Shown: in pieces, positions 45,575-56,180 of the stretch
Layout: every line of letters begins with the position of its first letter
Position numbering within the stretch: position 1 is the first letter of the stretch
NCBI GenBank assembly: GCA_902385625.1
Contig: CABMGE010000024.1
Span: 1-64,000, forward strand
Length of the DNA: 64,000 bases
Direction of reading: 5' to 3'
From: an uncultured archaeon
Lineage (GTDB): Archaea > Nanobdellota > Nanobdellia > Pacearchaeales > GW2011-AR1
The notes under the pieces: generated by a model
The model's database searches: none
Seen by the model: only the letters and a program-made list of their open reading frames with translations
What the model was told of the DNA's origin: nothing
Program-made: the position numbers and the translations under genes

Positions 45575-45946
45575 CTATTTTTTAGAGTTAGCAATACCAA
45601 CTATTCCTCCGATTAATACTAAAATTCCTCCAAGACCCATTCCCAGGAATATTCCAATTATACCTAGTACTAAAGAGACAATAAAATCTCCTTTTTTAGG
45701 ATTTCTAGATATTCTTATTAAATAAAATATAAGAATAATACTTAATATTAATCCAACTATAGAAGATATCAAAGACCAAATTAAGAGAACATTGAGATCA
45801 AATCCAAATGAACTCCATAATTCTCCCATTGCGCTACTGTTTTGCATGGATTTAAACAAAAAGTACCCTATAACCCCCCAAACAGATCCGATAAATCCAA
45901 GAATATCTCCAACTAAGATAAGTACAAATGCTGTTGTTGATTTCAT
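45575..45946 (-). CDS. small polytopic membrane protein (DUF4064-like)
   Basis: MKSTTAFVLILVGDILGFIGSVWGVIGYFLF; SD TGGAGGTG just upstream of ATG at 45946. Confidence 0.55.
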   Translation of the reverse strand: MKSTTAFVLILVGDILGFIGSVWGVIGYFLFKSMQNSSAMGELWSSFGFDLNVLLIWSLISSIVGLILSIILIFYLIRISRNPKKGDFIVSLVLGIIGIFLGMGLGGILVLIGGIVGIANSKK

Positions 45947-46035
45947 TAAAAACACCTCCATTATAATAATCTAATTTAATATAAGCTAATCTCTGAATGA
46001 TTTATAAATATTATAAAAAAATAAAAATAAAAAAA

Positions 46036-46524
46036 TTATCTTTTTCTTTTACTTGCTTTTTTATCTTTCCAAGCAACAAACCCAAATATGATTAAATTAG
46101 CAATTACTCCGACTCCCTTAAGTACTGGAAGTATCCAAAGGATCAAGAATAAACTAAGCCAACCTGGATAATTTCTTCTTTCATATATTTTCCATATCCA
46201 AACAATTGCAAGAATAAAATACACTGGAGGAAGTAAAAACAACCACCCCCAAGCCCAATGTCTTTTTGCAAGTATTGGAAGCAAGAAAAGATTTGCGATT
46301 GGAATCCAAGCAAGCCAGGCTTTTTTATAGCCTAATTTTTTTGCGATTGTCATCCAAACAAAAGCCATGTAAACATAAAATGCAGCTGCAAGAATAATTA
46401 GGACAATTAAAATTGCTCCAACTAAAACTCCTGCAAGGCCTCCGAATGCACTCCCTATAACAACTTGCCTAAAATTAGGATCTTCCCACATTTGCCTAAA
46501 CCCAACCATAGATTCTAAAAACAT
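46036..46524 (-). CDS. small polytopic membrane protein
   Basis: WMTIAKKLGYKKAWLAWIPIANLFLLPILAKRHWAWGWL; strong SD GGAGGTGAT. Confidence 0.6.
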   Translation of the reverse strand: MFLESMVGFRQMWEDPNFRQVVIGSAFGGLAGVLVGAILIVLIILAAAFYVYMAFVWMTIAKKLGYKKAWLAWIPIANLFLLPILAKRHWAWGWLFLLPPVYFILAIVWIWKIYERRNYPGWLSLFLILWILPVLKGVGVIANLIIFGFVAWKDKKASKRKR

Positions 46525-46619
46525 ACATCACCTCCTTCTGATTAATATAGATATATTAACAGGGATTTATTTGTTTATAAAAGTTGCGAGTTTATATATT
46601 TGATAATATCTTTTAAAAT

Positions 46620-47837
46620 ATGATCATTGAACTCATAATCGCCTTGAGTTTAGGAATTATAATCGGGATAATAACCGGCCTTTTTCCAGGTATCCATATA
46701 AATCTTGTTGCCGCATTCCTTCTCGCGTCATCTGTTTTTTTATTAAACATCTTTCAACCAATTTCTCTTGCAGTCTTTATTGTCTCGCTTTCAATTACTC
46801 ATATATTCACTGATTTTATTCCAACTATTTTTTTAGGAGCTCCCGATAGCGATACAACTCTTTCAATTCTTCCAGGCCATGAAATGTTAATTAAAGGAGA
46901 GGGATATGAAGCAGTAATACTTTCGATCATAGGTGCTTTAATCGGAGTAATTATTCTTTTACCTTTTATTCCAATATTTATTTACATCCTTCCAATAATT
47001 TACCCTTATGTCCAGAGAATAATTCCAATAATTCTGATAACAATTATTTTTATGATGATTCTTTCTGAAAAAGGGAAAAATAAATTTCTAACAATTCTAA
47101 TAATATTTCTATCCGGATGTCTGGGATATTTTTCATTAAATCTAAATATTAAAGAGGCACTTCTTCCCCTTTTAACAGGATTATTCGGGTCATCTTCATT
47201 AATAACTTCTATATTAAAAAAACAAGAGATCCCAATTCAAAATATAACTAAAATCAAAGCAATAATTAAAAATCTGAAAAAAGATTCAATTATAAAATCA
47301 ATTTCAGCCTCAGTTATTGCCTCGCCAATCTGCTCTTTTCTTCCTTCGCTTGGAAGCAGTCAAGCCTCAATAATAGGATCGATTGTAATTGGAGAGCTTG
47401 ATAGAAAAGAATTTATTATTTTAAACGGAATTGTTAACACTTTAGTAATGTCTCTATCATTTATTATTCTTTATTCAATAAAGAAATCAAGAACAGGAAG
47501 CTCTGTTGCAATAAATACTCTTCTTCCCTCACTAACAAAAAATGATTTAGAGATAATAATACTGGCAGTAATAGTCTCGGCGATTTTTGCATTTCTAATT
47601 TCAATAATGATTGTGAAAAATTTTTCAAAACTAATTACAAAAATAAATTATACTAAACTATCTATATTAATATTAAGCTTATTGACAATTGTAACTCTAA
47701 TTTTCTCTGGAATAATCGGACTGATAATTTTAATTACCTCGACGGCTCTCGGAGTCCTATGTATCCTATCAAGAATCAAAAGAACAAGTTTAATGGGATG
47801 TTTGTTAATTCCAACAATTATTTTATATCTCCTTTAG
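46620..47837 (+). CDS. TctA/DUF112-like membrane transporter protein
   Basis: GIITGLFPGIHINLVAAFLL and GAPDSDTTLSILPGHEMLIKGEGYEA motifs. Confidence 0.75.
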   Translation: MIIELIIALSLGIIIGIITGLFPGIHINLVAAFLLASSVFLLNIFQPISLAVFIVSLSITHIFTDFIPTIFLGAPDSDTTLSILPGHEMLIKGEGYEAVILSIIGALIGVIILLPFIPIFIYILPIIYPYVQRIIPIILITIIFMMILSEKGKNKFLTILIIFLSGCLGYFSLNLNIKEALLPLLTGLFGSSSLITSILKKQEIPIQNITKIKAIIKNLKKDSIIKSISASVIASPICSFLPSLGSSQASIIGSIVIGELDRKEFIILNGIVNTLVMSLSFIILYSIKKSRTGSSVAINTLLPSLTKNDLEIIILAVIVSAIFAFLISIMIVKNFSKLITKINYTKLSILILSLLTIVTLIFSGIIGLIILITSTALGVLCILSRIKRTSLMGCLLIPTIILYLL

Positions 47838-47844
47838 CCTAAGA

Positions 47845-48006
47845 TCAATCAGAGTATTTTCTACATGCTTGGTTATTAGAAACCCTATCCAAGGCATGTT
47901 CTGCAATATAATTTATTTCTCTCCTCATCTCAGGGCTAGGCTGTGGAGATTTATCCAATTCTACTCTAATTGGTTTTGGACTTTTTAATCTTTCTTCAAG
48001 TTCCAT
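47845..48006 (-). CDS. small hypothetical protein (53 aa)
   Basis: Own translation: MELEERLKSPKPIRVELDKSPQPSPEMRREINYIAEHALDRVSNNQACRKYSD. Confidence 0.4.
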   Translation of the reverse strand: MELEERLKSPKPIRVELDKSPQPSPEMRREINYIAEHALDRVSNNQACRKYSD

Positions 48007-48066
48007 ATAAATTAAATATATGCCAAATGTTTAAATATTTATGTCTAAATGAATAATTATTTCAAT

Positions 48067-49650
48067 CTATTCTTTTCCATCGCAAAATTCAGGCCGGTCA
48101 TAAATTTTTTCAGGCACCTTTGATTCATTGCCTGAATTTTTTAATAGTGTTTGAGCTCTTTTTTTGCCAAATTCAGTAGGATACTCCCCATTAAGACATG
48201 CAAGACATAGATTTTCAGGAGCCACTAGAAGTGAATTCTTTAAGCCATCAATTGTTTGATATTTGAAACTATCCACTTCCATCTCTTTTGCAATATTTTT
48301 TTCAGTATCCTGTGGATATTTATTTGCAATCAACTCAGAATAAGTAGACATATCAATACCATAAAAACAAGGACATTTGATTGGAGGATCTGTTACCCTT
48401 ATATGAATTTCCTTTGTACATGCTTCTTTAAGGAGTTTTACAATCTTTTTTAAAGTTTCACCGCGAACAACACTGTCTTCAATTAAAATAGCTTTCTTGT
48501 CTTTAATCAAATGAGGAACAACATCATATATCCTATTCATCAAATAAGCTCTTTTTTCTTTTGAATTAATAAATCCCCTTTTAGAAGAAATCTTTTTTAA
48601 AACATCTTCAGAAGTCAAATTAAAATGACTTGCAAATGCTCTTGCAGCCAGATTTGCAGTTTCAGGAGCAGGAAAAATAACAAAACTCCTTGGATTTTTT
48701 CTTATTTCTTCTGCAAGTGGATCTACCTTGGCAAGTTCAAGTCCAAATCTCCATCTAATGTCATGTACAGGAATATTTTCAAAATGTGAAGTGTCATTTT
48801 CAAAGTAGACTGCCTCAAAATGACAATGGGCTTTTTTTGTATTAAAAATTTTAGCAACCTTGACCCCCGTTTTAGAAAATAAAATTACACTGCCAGGTTC
48901 AACTATTTTAAAATTTTTAATTCCCACCTGTCTTAATGCATTTGTTTCTGAAGCAACTGCATAAAAATCTTCATTTTCTCCCCAAACAAGAGGTTTAAAT
49001 CCCTGCGGATCACGAACAACACCAAGGTCTCCGTTGCCCATAAGCATTAAAAGACTATAAGCGCCATCAAGCTTCTCCATTAAACTTCTGGCAATATCAA
49101 AAAAATCAGGTTCAAAATTTTCTCCTGAATTAAACTGTTGAAATTTAAGTCTTAGAGAGATTAAATGCATTATTATCTCAGTATCAACCCCTATTTCAAG
49201 ATCATAATCACTTTTTAACAGATCTTGTTCAAGTTCAGGATAATTTGCAAGATTGCCATTAAAACAAAAGCAAAATCTTTTTGATTTTTTACCGTGCCTT
49301 CTAAGAAAAGGTTGTAATTGGTCTGTTGCATTATCTCGTTTACCCGAAGTCCCATACCTGACATGCCCTATTCCAGCAACCCCCTTCAAATTATCAACAA
49401 TTAACTCTCTTTGAATATTATCTTCCCCCCCAAAAAAATTTTCAACATTTAATAATTTCTTCCTATGTGCAAAAGGTTTGCTGTATTCGCCTTCCCTTGA
49501 CTTAAAAATTCCAACCCCTGTTCCTGATTGACCTCTTCTTTGTATGGCAGAAAGCATTAAATCAATAGAAACTGGAACAAGTGCAGAATTATCCTTAGAA
49601 TTTTTTAAATAAATTCCGCATACACCACACTCTTCTTTTACTTCTCCCAT
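48067..49650 (-). CDS. purF: amidophosphoribosyltransferase-like protein
   Basis: Ntn start EECGVCGIY after short propeptide; PRPP-binding motif ILIEDSVVRGETLKKIV; CLACLNGEYPT C-terminus. Confidence 0.85.
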   Translation of the reverse strand: MGEVKEECGVCGIYLKNSKDNSALVPVSIDLMLSAIQRRGQSGTGVGIFKSREGEYSKPFAHRKKLLNVENFFGGEDNIQRELIVDNLKGVAGIGHVRYGTSGKRDNATDQLQPFLRRHGKKSKRFCFCFNGNLANYPELEQDLLKSDYDLEIGVDTEIIMHLISLRLKFQQFNSGENFEPDFFDIARSLMEKLDGAYSLLMLMGNGDLGVVRDPQGFKPLVWGENEDFYAVASETNALRQVGIKNFKIVEPGSVILFSKTGVKVAKIFNTKKAHCHFEAVYFENDTSHFENIPVHDIRWRFGLELAKVDPLAEEIRKNPRSFVIFPAPETANLAARAFASHFNLTSEDVLKKISSKRGFINSKEKRAYLMNRIYDVVPHLIKDKKAILIEDSVVRGETLKKIVKLLKEACTKEIHIRVTDPPIKCPCFYGIDMSTYSELIANKYPQDTEKNIAKEMEVDSFKYQTIDGLKNSLLVAPENLCLACLNGEYPTEFGKKRAQTLLKNSGNESKVPEKIYDRPEFCDGKE

Positions 49651-49794
49651 AAAGTAAAATAACCCTCTTCCTTTTTAAACTAGAATCATATTCAAAATAT
49701 ATTTTTCAAAAATAATAGAATTTATAAACAAAAACTACTTGAAACTAAAAATACCTCATTTATGTTTTGTTGTTCTATAGATCAGACACTAAAG

Positions 49795-52700
49795 TTAAAA
49801 CCACTGATCTATATTTTGTTGTTTTTCTGTATCTCTGCCAAATATACTTTCAATATATTTTTTAGTAAGTTCAAGATCTTGTTCAATATAAGCTGGAACA
49901 TTATAATTTCTTACAAGACTTAGTGCAGGTTCAAGATATTTTACAATACTGCCATAAGATATTGTAAATATAAGTTTAGGATTTCCGCATTTTGTGCACT
50001 TCCCATCAAGAGGAGGCCTCCTGAAAATTTCATTACATTTCCCACATCTAAAACTTTGTTGAGAGAATTTTCTCAAATTACCTTTTAAGTCCCTCATAAA
50101 ATGCCTGTCAATTATAAGCCTTGCAACATCTCCTTGATCAACACTCCGGAGTTTTACACATAAATCCATCTGAGCCTCAACTTTATCTTGCATTGTTGGG
50201 AGAGTTTTATATGAAGAACAAGTTGCTCCCGCATTGAAGTTATCACTATCATGTGTAAACCCTGTATTAACATAAGGATCTTCTCCCCTTGCAATTCTCT
50301 GTTTAACCATTTCAATTTCAATTTTATTTGAGTGCATTTTCTTTTCAGCAGACTCATACATAGAAAGAGGATAAGTATTAACAAGTTCAAAATCTAAAAT
50401 TTGATCATCAACCTCTTTTGCATAAACCCTTCCATTTAGGACTAAAGGAGCATCCTGGGTTCCACCTCTATGTGAAGGTAAAAAAGACCTTGAAAAATTA
50501 ATTAAAACATCTAAAAGAAGCATTATCGCGGCCTCATCGCCATCACAATCTCTTCTCATTGCAGCATGCATATAAGGCGATGCAAGTAAACCCTGAACTT
50601 TTGAAAATCCAATTATTCTGCAAATAACTCCTGCACAATTATGCGGAGCCATACAAACTCCAAGCTGACCCACAATATCTTCTCTTTTTTTAATATTGTA
50701 AAAAGCAGGAAGATGATAGAATTTAACAAGTAATTCATCAATAAATTTAGCTGCATTTATAAAAACATCATCTGCTTTTTCATCACCGCATTTAACATTA
50801 CAAGGAAGAATTATATCATGTGGTTTGAGTTCAAGAATCTGGTCTTCAGAAACAAGTTCTTTCCCATAACAATCATGAACATATCCAAGTTCTCTAAGTC
50901 TTACAACATTGACCTCAATCTCCTTGGGTTTAAAATGTGAAATAGGTAGTTCAGTCATATCATATCGTATAGTGCCATCTTTATTTACTGAAAGATTATA
51001 TTTTGCTCTTAAAATTCCTTTTACTAAATTCTCCATTGCATGATCTTCTGAACTAGTCCCACGAACTCCCTTGATTAAAGCAGGAACTTCAACCCTCATA
51101 TAACCTAATTTTTCTCTTGCTTTCTCAACATAATGTTTTAAATCAATTCGGGTATTTTTAAAATGACCACCCATATCATGCAGCTTACATTTTTTATCTT
51201 CAATTTCTTTTTCACACCTTCTGCAATAATATTTCTCAATAGTTCTTTCTCCACAACACTCGCAAACCCTATAAATTGTTTCACGATTGCATTTAGTGCA
51301 AAAATTAAATGGAAAATCTCCCCTTACAGTGCCTATTTCTTCAGCAGCATTAACACTCCTAAGTCTGCCTCCTTCATTTCCGACAGGAAAAAGAACACTT
51401 GGACTTCCGATTAATTTTCTTAACTTTGCTTTTTCAGGCCTTCCCATCCTGCTTCCTATAAACTCTCCAGCCTTGTCTTTTATAATATATTTAGAAAGTT
51501 TGTTGATTATTGCTAAAACTTTTTCTCCCTCTGAAATTTCCTCTAATTTTTTTTCAGAACCAGAAATTACAGAACTGTTTTCTTTAGAGATCCCAAGAGC
51601 CTCCAAAATACCATCTGCATTGCTAAAATCAAAATTGATTTCAAGTTGACCTATAAAGTCAGGTTCAAATCCTAAATTAACAAGCAAAGCCTTTGTATCG
51701 TTATTTTCAAGTATAACATTTTCAATAAAAACCTCGTGGGGAACTCCGATCAATTCAAGTGCTCTCTTCCCTACTTGAAATCTTTCTCTATCTGTTAAAC
51801 CAAAGGGAAATAATAATTTACCATTATTTATTCGTGAGTGTAAAAACCAGTCAATAAATCCTAAAAATTGTTCATAATTTATCTGATTCCAATAATATAT
51901 GTAACTTGGATGAAGCGGAACATTAAATTTATTTGAAAGTTCAACTGCTTTTTCAAGTTCTACTTTATAGCAATTATCTACCTTTCCTGAATTCTTTTCA
52001 AGTTCCAAATTCCACCACTCTTCAACATAACCAGGTTTAATAAGAACTGCATTCCTGTTCATGACATCTCCAAGCGGAAAAAGAATATCTCCAGGATAGA
52101 TTATTTCTGAAACATCCTTATATAATTTTTTTGCCTCATCATAATCGTAGAGTTTTTTAACAGTCCCATTTTTAAGTTTTATAATGGGTCCGTCAATTAA
52201 ATCACATGGAGTAGTAACGCAACCTTTTGTAGGCTTTTCAATTTTTAATTGAGTTCCTGTTGCAATAAAATCATTTGTAATCCCCATCGTAGCTGGATGA
52301 ACAGAAACAGCTGAAAACCCTGCAACTCTGCTTCGCCCATACCTGAATCTAAATCCTTTTCCGGGATAACCAAAAACAGGCCTTCCTGCAACCAGATCTT
52401 TTATATAAGTGGGACTTGAATCAGTTTTTCCAGTATCTCTTTTTTCATGTAACTCCACATATTCATCAAGCCATTCCCAATCTTTCACAGTAAAACCATT
52501 TTTTTGAATTCCCTTAAGTAGTCTTTGCCCTTTTTTTGCTTTTTGTGCAAGCCCTTCTCCAATTATTAAACAAAATCCGCCCCTAATACAATCAGTTTCT
52601 ATTCTCGGAAGATTCTTAAAATTGCTTACCTCTCTTGTTTCAGTTGGATCTCCGCATACTTGTATAGGAATATTTTTTCCAATAAAAAAGGCCTCATCTT

Positions 52701-53331
52701 CTGTTGGGAGATATTGTAAATTCGTAACTCTCTCATGATAATCATAAAGTTCTGTAACCGTTCTCTTTGCTTCTTGTTCAGTCGGATCATATCTTGCATA
52801 GCCAAATACTTGCCTTATATAATCAATAAGCATTACAACCATGCAACTTGCAGTTGTTCCAGCACTCCTAATCGGTCCTGAAAAATAAGCCTTAAGATAA
52901 GTTTCTCCATTTTGAGTTTTTCCAGGTTTTATTTCAGTAAATCCTTCAAGAGGGGAACTTACAACTCCAAGAGTTGTGTATGCAAAACCAACTCTTATCC
53001 CTGCATCCATTGCTTCCATCTGATTTTCAAAAGTGCAATATTTTTGTTTTGCAATTTCTTCTGCAATTTTAAAACTTACGCTGTTATCAAGTGCCCCATA
53101 TTGTTTTTCAAGTTCGAGTATCCGATCAATTATTTCATCTTTATCAAGTTGGGGATATTTTGTTGCAATAAGTCTTACAACTTTTGCAGCCATTGTCATT
53201 GCAAGTGGAGCTTCTACTTCATCCTTAGGATCATATCCTCTGGCTCTAGCTTCTTTTGCCCTTACATAATTTCTTTCTATCTCTTTCCCAAGATTTTCAA
53301 AGTATTTTTCTGTTTCTTGTGTAAATGCCAT
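49795..53331 (-). CDS. polC: DNA polymerase D large subunit DP2
   Basis: ARDGDCDGDEAAIMLLLD-type catalytic region (RRDCDGDEAAIM), zinc ribbons, C-terminal PIP-like QQNIDQWF; no intein evident. Confidence 0.93.
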   Translation of the reverse strand: MAFTQETEKYFENLGKEIERNYVRAKEARARGYDPKDEVEAPLAMTMAAKVVRLIATKYPQLDKDEIIDRILELEKQYGALDNSVSFKIAEEIAKQKYCTFENQMEAMDAGIRVGFAYTTLGVVSSPLEGFTEIKPGKTQNGETYLKAYFSGPIRSAGTTASCMVVMLIDYIRQVFGYARYDPTEQEAKRTVTELYDYHERVTNLQYLPTEDEAFFIGKNIPIQVCGDPTETREVSNFKNLPRIETDCIRGGFCLIIGEGLAQKAKKGQRLLKGIQKNGFTVKDWEWLDEYVELHEKRDTGKTDSSPTYIKDLVAGRPVFGYPGKGFRFRYGRSRVAGFSAVSVHPATMGITNDFIATGTQLKIEKPTKGCVTTPCDLIDGPIIKLKNGTVKKLYDYDEAKKLYKDVSEIIYPGDILFPLGDVMNRNAVLIKPGYVEEWWNLELEKNSGKVDNCYKVELEKAVELSNKFNVPLHPSYIYYWNQINYEQFLGFIDWFLHSRINNGKLLFPFGLTDRERFQVGKRALELIGVPHEVFIENVILENNDTKALLVNLGFEPDFIGQLEINFDFSNADGILEALGISKENSSVISGSEKKLEEISEGEKVLAIINKLSKYIIKDKAGEFIGSRMGRPEKAKLRKLIGSPSVLFPVGNEGGRLRSVNAAEEIGTVRGDFPFNFCTKCNRETIYRVCECCGERTIEKYYCRRCEKEIEDKKCKLHDMGGHFKNTRIDLKHYVEKAREKLGYMRVEVPALIKGVRGTSSEDHAMENLVKGILRAKYNLSVNKDGTIRYDMTELPISHFKPKEIEVNVVRLRELGYVHDCYGKELVSEDQILELKPHDIILPCNVKCGDEKADDVFINAAKFIDELLVKFYHLPAFYNIKKREDIVGQLGVCMAPHNCAGVICRIIGFSKVQGLLASPYMHAAMRRDCDGDEAAIMLLLDVLINFSRSFLPSHRGGTQDAPLVLNGRVYAKEVDDQILDFELVNTYPLSMYESAEKKMHSNKIEIEMVKQRIARGEDPYVNTGFTHDSDNFNAGATCSSYKTLPTMQDKVEAQMDLCVKLRSVDQGDVARLIIDRHFMRDLKGNLRKFSQQSFRCGKCNEIFRRPPLDGKCTKCGNPKLIFTISYGSIVKYLEPALSLVRNYNVPAYIEQDLELTKKYIESIFGRDTEKQQNIDQWF

Positions 53332-54412
53332 TTTTTCTTACCTCATTTATCTGTTCTAACACTTCATCCCACTTGGTTACTGAGACTATATTCTCATGCT
53401 TAGTATAATCTAAATTCCAAGGTCTTTTAAAAAGAAATACTAAAATGCCTTTTTTTGCAGAATCAAGTGCATAGTCAGGATTATCTTCAATTAAAATTGT
53501 AATTCCTTGCTCTTTACAAATCTCTGCTTTTGTTTTTCCTTGAAGATGAAAATCTCCTGAAAAAATAATATTCATATTATCTCGATTAAAATTTTTCTTA
53601 AAAAAAATTTCAGTTTTCTCTTTAAATTTCAAAGGTCTGGCAGTAACAATAAATATCTCACTATCATTTTCAAATCTTTCAATAAAATTCTTTGCTCCAA
53701 AAATTAAATTAATTTCATCAAAAAAATGTGAATTATGAAATTCATCTACAGACCTTATTGCATCATCTCTTGTCCATCTAAAAAAATCATTCTTCCAAAG
53801 ATCATAGGATTTAATATCCTCTTTTTTAACATTTTTACCGTTTTTTTCATTATAAAACTCCAAAAATTTGTGCATAAAATCGCCAACTACTTCATCAAGA
53901 TCAATCCCAATCCTGAGTTTTTTGGGGCTATTCATTTTCCACTCACCAATTCCTGCTTTTTGGGTGAACATTTTATCAAGCATTTCTATTTCCTCATAAA
54001 TTCCCTCAATTAAATCATAATTTTTAGCTTCTTCTAAACTAACCCATCTAGAGTCACAAGATTCTTCGTTTAATTTGACTTCACCGCTAGAATAGTTTGC
54101 AAATAAACTAATAATTAGCATTGGTGAATTATCTGGTTTAATAAAAGTCATACTAGTTATATATCCAATATCCTGGATTTTAAGTCCAACCTCTTCAAAA
54201 ATTTCTCTTCTGAGTACTTCTTCAAGAACATTATACCAATGAACAGAAGTATCTTTTTTTCGATCAAGATAATCGCGAGTTTCAAGATTACCTCCAGGAA
54301 CAGTCCATTTTCCTGGAAAATTTTTCTTATGAAGTGCTCTTTTTGTAATTAAATACTTACCATCCTTAATAATTATTCCTGTAACCGCAATATGATGCTT
54401 ATTGTCCTGCAT
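53297..54412 (-). CDS. Nudix hydrolase fused to 5'(3')-deoxyribonucleotidase-like HAD domain
   Basis: N-terminal Nudix box GGNLE...EEVLRREIFEEVGLKI; C-terminal RIGIDLDEVVGDF, VTARP, LIEDNPDYALD. Confidence 0.82.
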   Translation of the reverse strand: MQDNKHHIAVTGIIIKDGKYLITKRALHKKNFPGKWTVPGGNLETRDYLDRKKDTSVHWYNVLEEVLRREIFEEVGLKIQDIGYITSMTFIKPDNSPMLIISLFANYSSGEVKLNEESCDSRWVSLEEAKNYDLIEGIYEEIEMLDKMFTQKAGIGEWKMNSPKKLRIGIDLDEVVGDFMHKFLEFYNEKNGKNVKKEDIKSYDLWKNDFFRWTRDDAIRSVDEFHNSHFFDEINLIFGAKNFIERFENDSEIFIVTARPLKFKEKTEIFFKKNFNRDNMNIIFSGDFHLQGKTKAEICKEQGITILIEDNPDYALDSAKKGILVFLFKRPWNLDYTKHENIVSVTKWDEVLEQINEVRKNGIYTRNRKIL

Positions 54413-56063
54413 CTTTTTTTACCTCATAAAGAATATTATTGGAATCATTGTTTTCAATTTCTTTTATTTTATCACCTTCCAAGTCTTCATCAACATCACT
54501 AAAATCAATTATTTTAATAGCCCCTGTTTGAAGATTTAAAACAGGAACTTTCCCGGGATCAGGTTTATTTCCAACTTTTTCTTCAAAGGGAGTTATTGAT
54601 TGCCAGCAAGAACTTGCAATTATTAAAGTACCATTGTATTTATCAATATCAGGTTTATGTAAATCTCCTGTTGCAACAACATCTGGAATTTCTTTAATTA
54701 ACATAGAATCTTCATTTTCATCAGGAATATATACCATTTCCCCATGAGTTGGAGCAAGATGCCTGCGAAGTAATAAATGCTTTACAACTCTTGCAGGATA
54801 TTGATGTGCATTAATGAGCCTTAATTCTTCTATTTCGTTTATAATTGGATGCATACTTGCGCCATGATACATAAGAACTCTTATTCCTTGTCTACCTTCA
54901 CCACCCTCTATTTCAACCATGCTAGGATTACTTACTAAAAATAAATTAGGTATTTTATGTAAAGCTTCTCCAAAATCTTCGCCAATAGGAGGTTGCGGCT
55001 CTGCAACCCTTACACCATCATGCTGTCCAGGACAAAGAATGATACTTATATGGCTTGGAACTTTTTTCAAATATTCGGCAAGAACATCATATTGTTTTTT
55101 CATATCTTTGATTGTGAGAAATTTTTCTTGCCCTGGATAAATACCAACACCATCAACACTATCCCCTACAATAAATAAATACTTTATTTTTTTAAGCAAT
55201 TCTTTCTGAGCGGGATTGCAATCCTCTCCATTAAGCCAACCAATAAATTTTTCAAAATTCCTTTGTAAAAAGTTAACACTTCCTATGTGGATATCAGATG
55301 TGAAAACTGCATAAGTTTCCTTTTCACTTTTATGTTTCTCTTTTAAAAAACAATCAGGATAAAAAATATCATTAACAAATAAAAATTCTTTACTACCACT
55401 GCATTTAAATCCAATTACATCATCGAGAAGTATCTCTTTTGCTTTTTCAAATATTTCTTCTTTACTTTGATTTATTAAAAGTTTTATTCTATCCGTCAAA
55501 TCTTCTACTTCTAAAATTATATTTTTATTTTTAGTTATTGATTTTGATGTGACAATTCCAATTATTGAAAAATTTCTATGATTTTTTCCTATTTTATCAA
55601 TTGAAGTTAAATTCTCAAGTTCAGTTTTCTGTTGAATAAGGCCCTTTAAAAAAACAAATCTATTTCTAAAGTGCCTGACAAAATCTTTTACTTCTATTTT
55701 TTTTGAAGAGATTATAGGTGAAGAGATTATTTTAACAGGCGGATTCTTTGCTTCTAAATTATCCGAAGTATTAGCCTCGTAAAAAGTCTCCTTATGAACT
55801 TCAACGGAAATAGATACATTAATGAAAAATTTTTCAATAAGCTTCTTTTTCTCACTGTCCAGGTCAAAAAATATAGGCCTTAATTTGTCTATATTTTGAT
55901 TTACTAAGTTTTTTGTAATCAGTTTTTGTTTTGAAATTATAGCAATTTTATTTATTATCTCATTAGCTATTTCTTCATCCTTAAGTTCACTTAAAAAATC
56001 TAGCATTTCTTTATCTAAAAGAAATCCTCTTTCTAAAAATAATTTTAAAATATTTTGAGCCAT
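54399..56063 (-). CDS. polB: DNA polymerase D small subunit DP1
   Basis: Calcineurin-like motifs TSDIHIGS, GDSVDG, PGQHD, HGAS, TGDLH and OB fold. Confidence 0.92.
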   Translation of the reverse strand: MAQNILKLFLERGFLLDKEMLDFLSELKDEEIANEIINKIAIISKQKLITKNLVNQNIDKLRPIFFDLDSEKKKLIEKFFINVSISVEVHKETFYEANTSDNLEAKNPPVKIISSPIISSKKIEVKDFVRHFRNRFVFLKGLIQQKTELENLTSIDKIGKNHRNFSIIGIVTSKSITKNKNIILEVEDLTDRIKLLINQSKEEIFEKAKEILLDDVIGFKCSGSKEFLFVNDIFYPDCFLKEKHKSEKETYAVFTSDIHIGSVNFLQRNFEKFIGWLNGEDCNPAQKELLKKIKYLFIVGDSVDGVGIYPGQEKFLTIKDMKKQYDVLAEYLKKVPSHISIILCPGQHDGVRVAEPQPPIGEDFGEALHKIPNLFLVSNPSMVEIEGGEGRQGIRVLMYHGASMHPIINEIEELRLINAHQYPARVVKHLLLRRHLAPTHGEMVYIPDENEDSMLIKEIPDVVATGDLHKPDIDKYNGTLIIASSCWQSITPFEEKVGNKPDPGKVPVLNLQTGAIKIIDFSDVDEDLEGDKIKEIENNDSNNILYEVKKDAGQ

Positions 56064-56180
56064 TTTGTTTGTATTCGTATTTAAAAATTTTATTCCAAGA
56101 TGTTATCATTTTCAGTTAATTTAAACCTAAGCTACTATTTACCAGAGATAATAATAAAAATACAGGCAAAAGAATAGAAA

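Noticed and set aside
49795-53331. Intein in DP2
   Set aside because: Protein length (1178 aa) and continuous DP2-like sequence leave no room for an intein.
52912-53403. 163 aa plus-strand ORF antisense to DP2
   Set aside because: Phe/Cys/Ser-rich translation typical of antisense of an AT-rich coding region; DP2 is certain.
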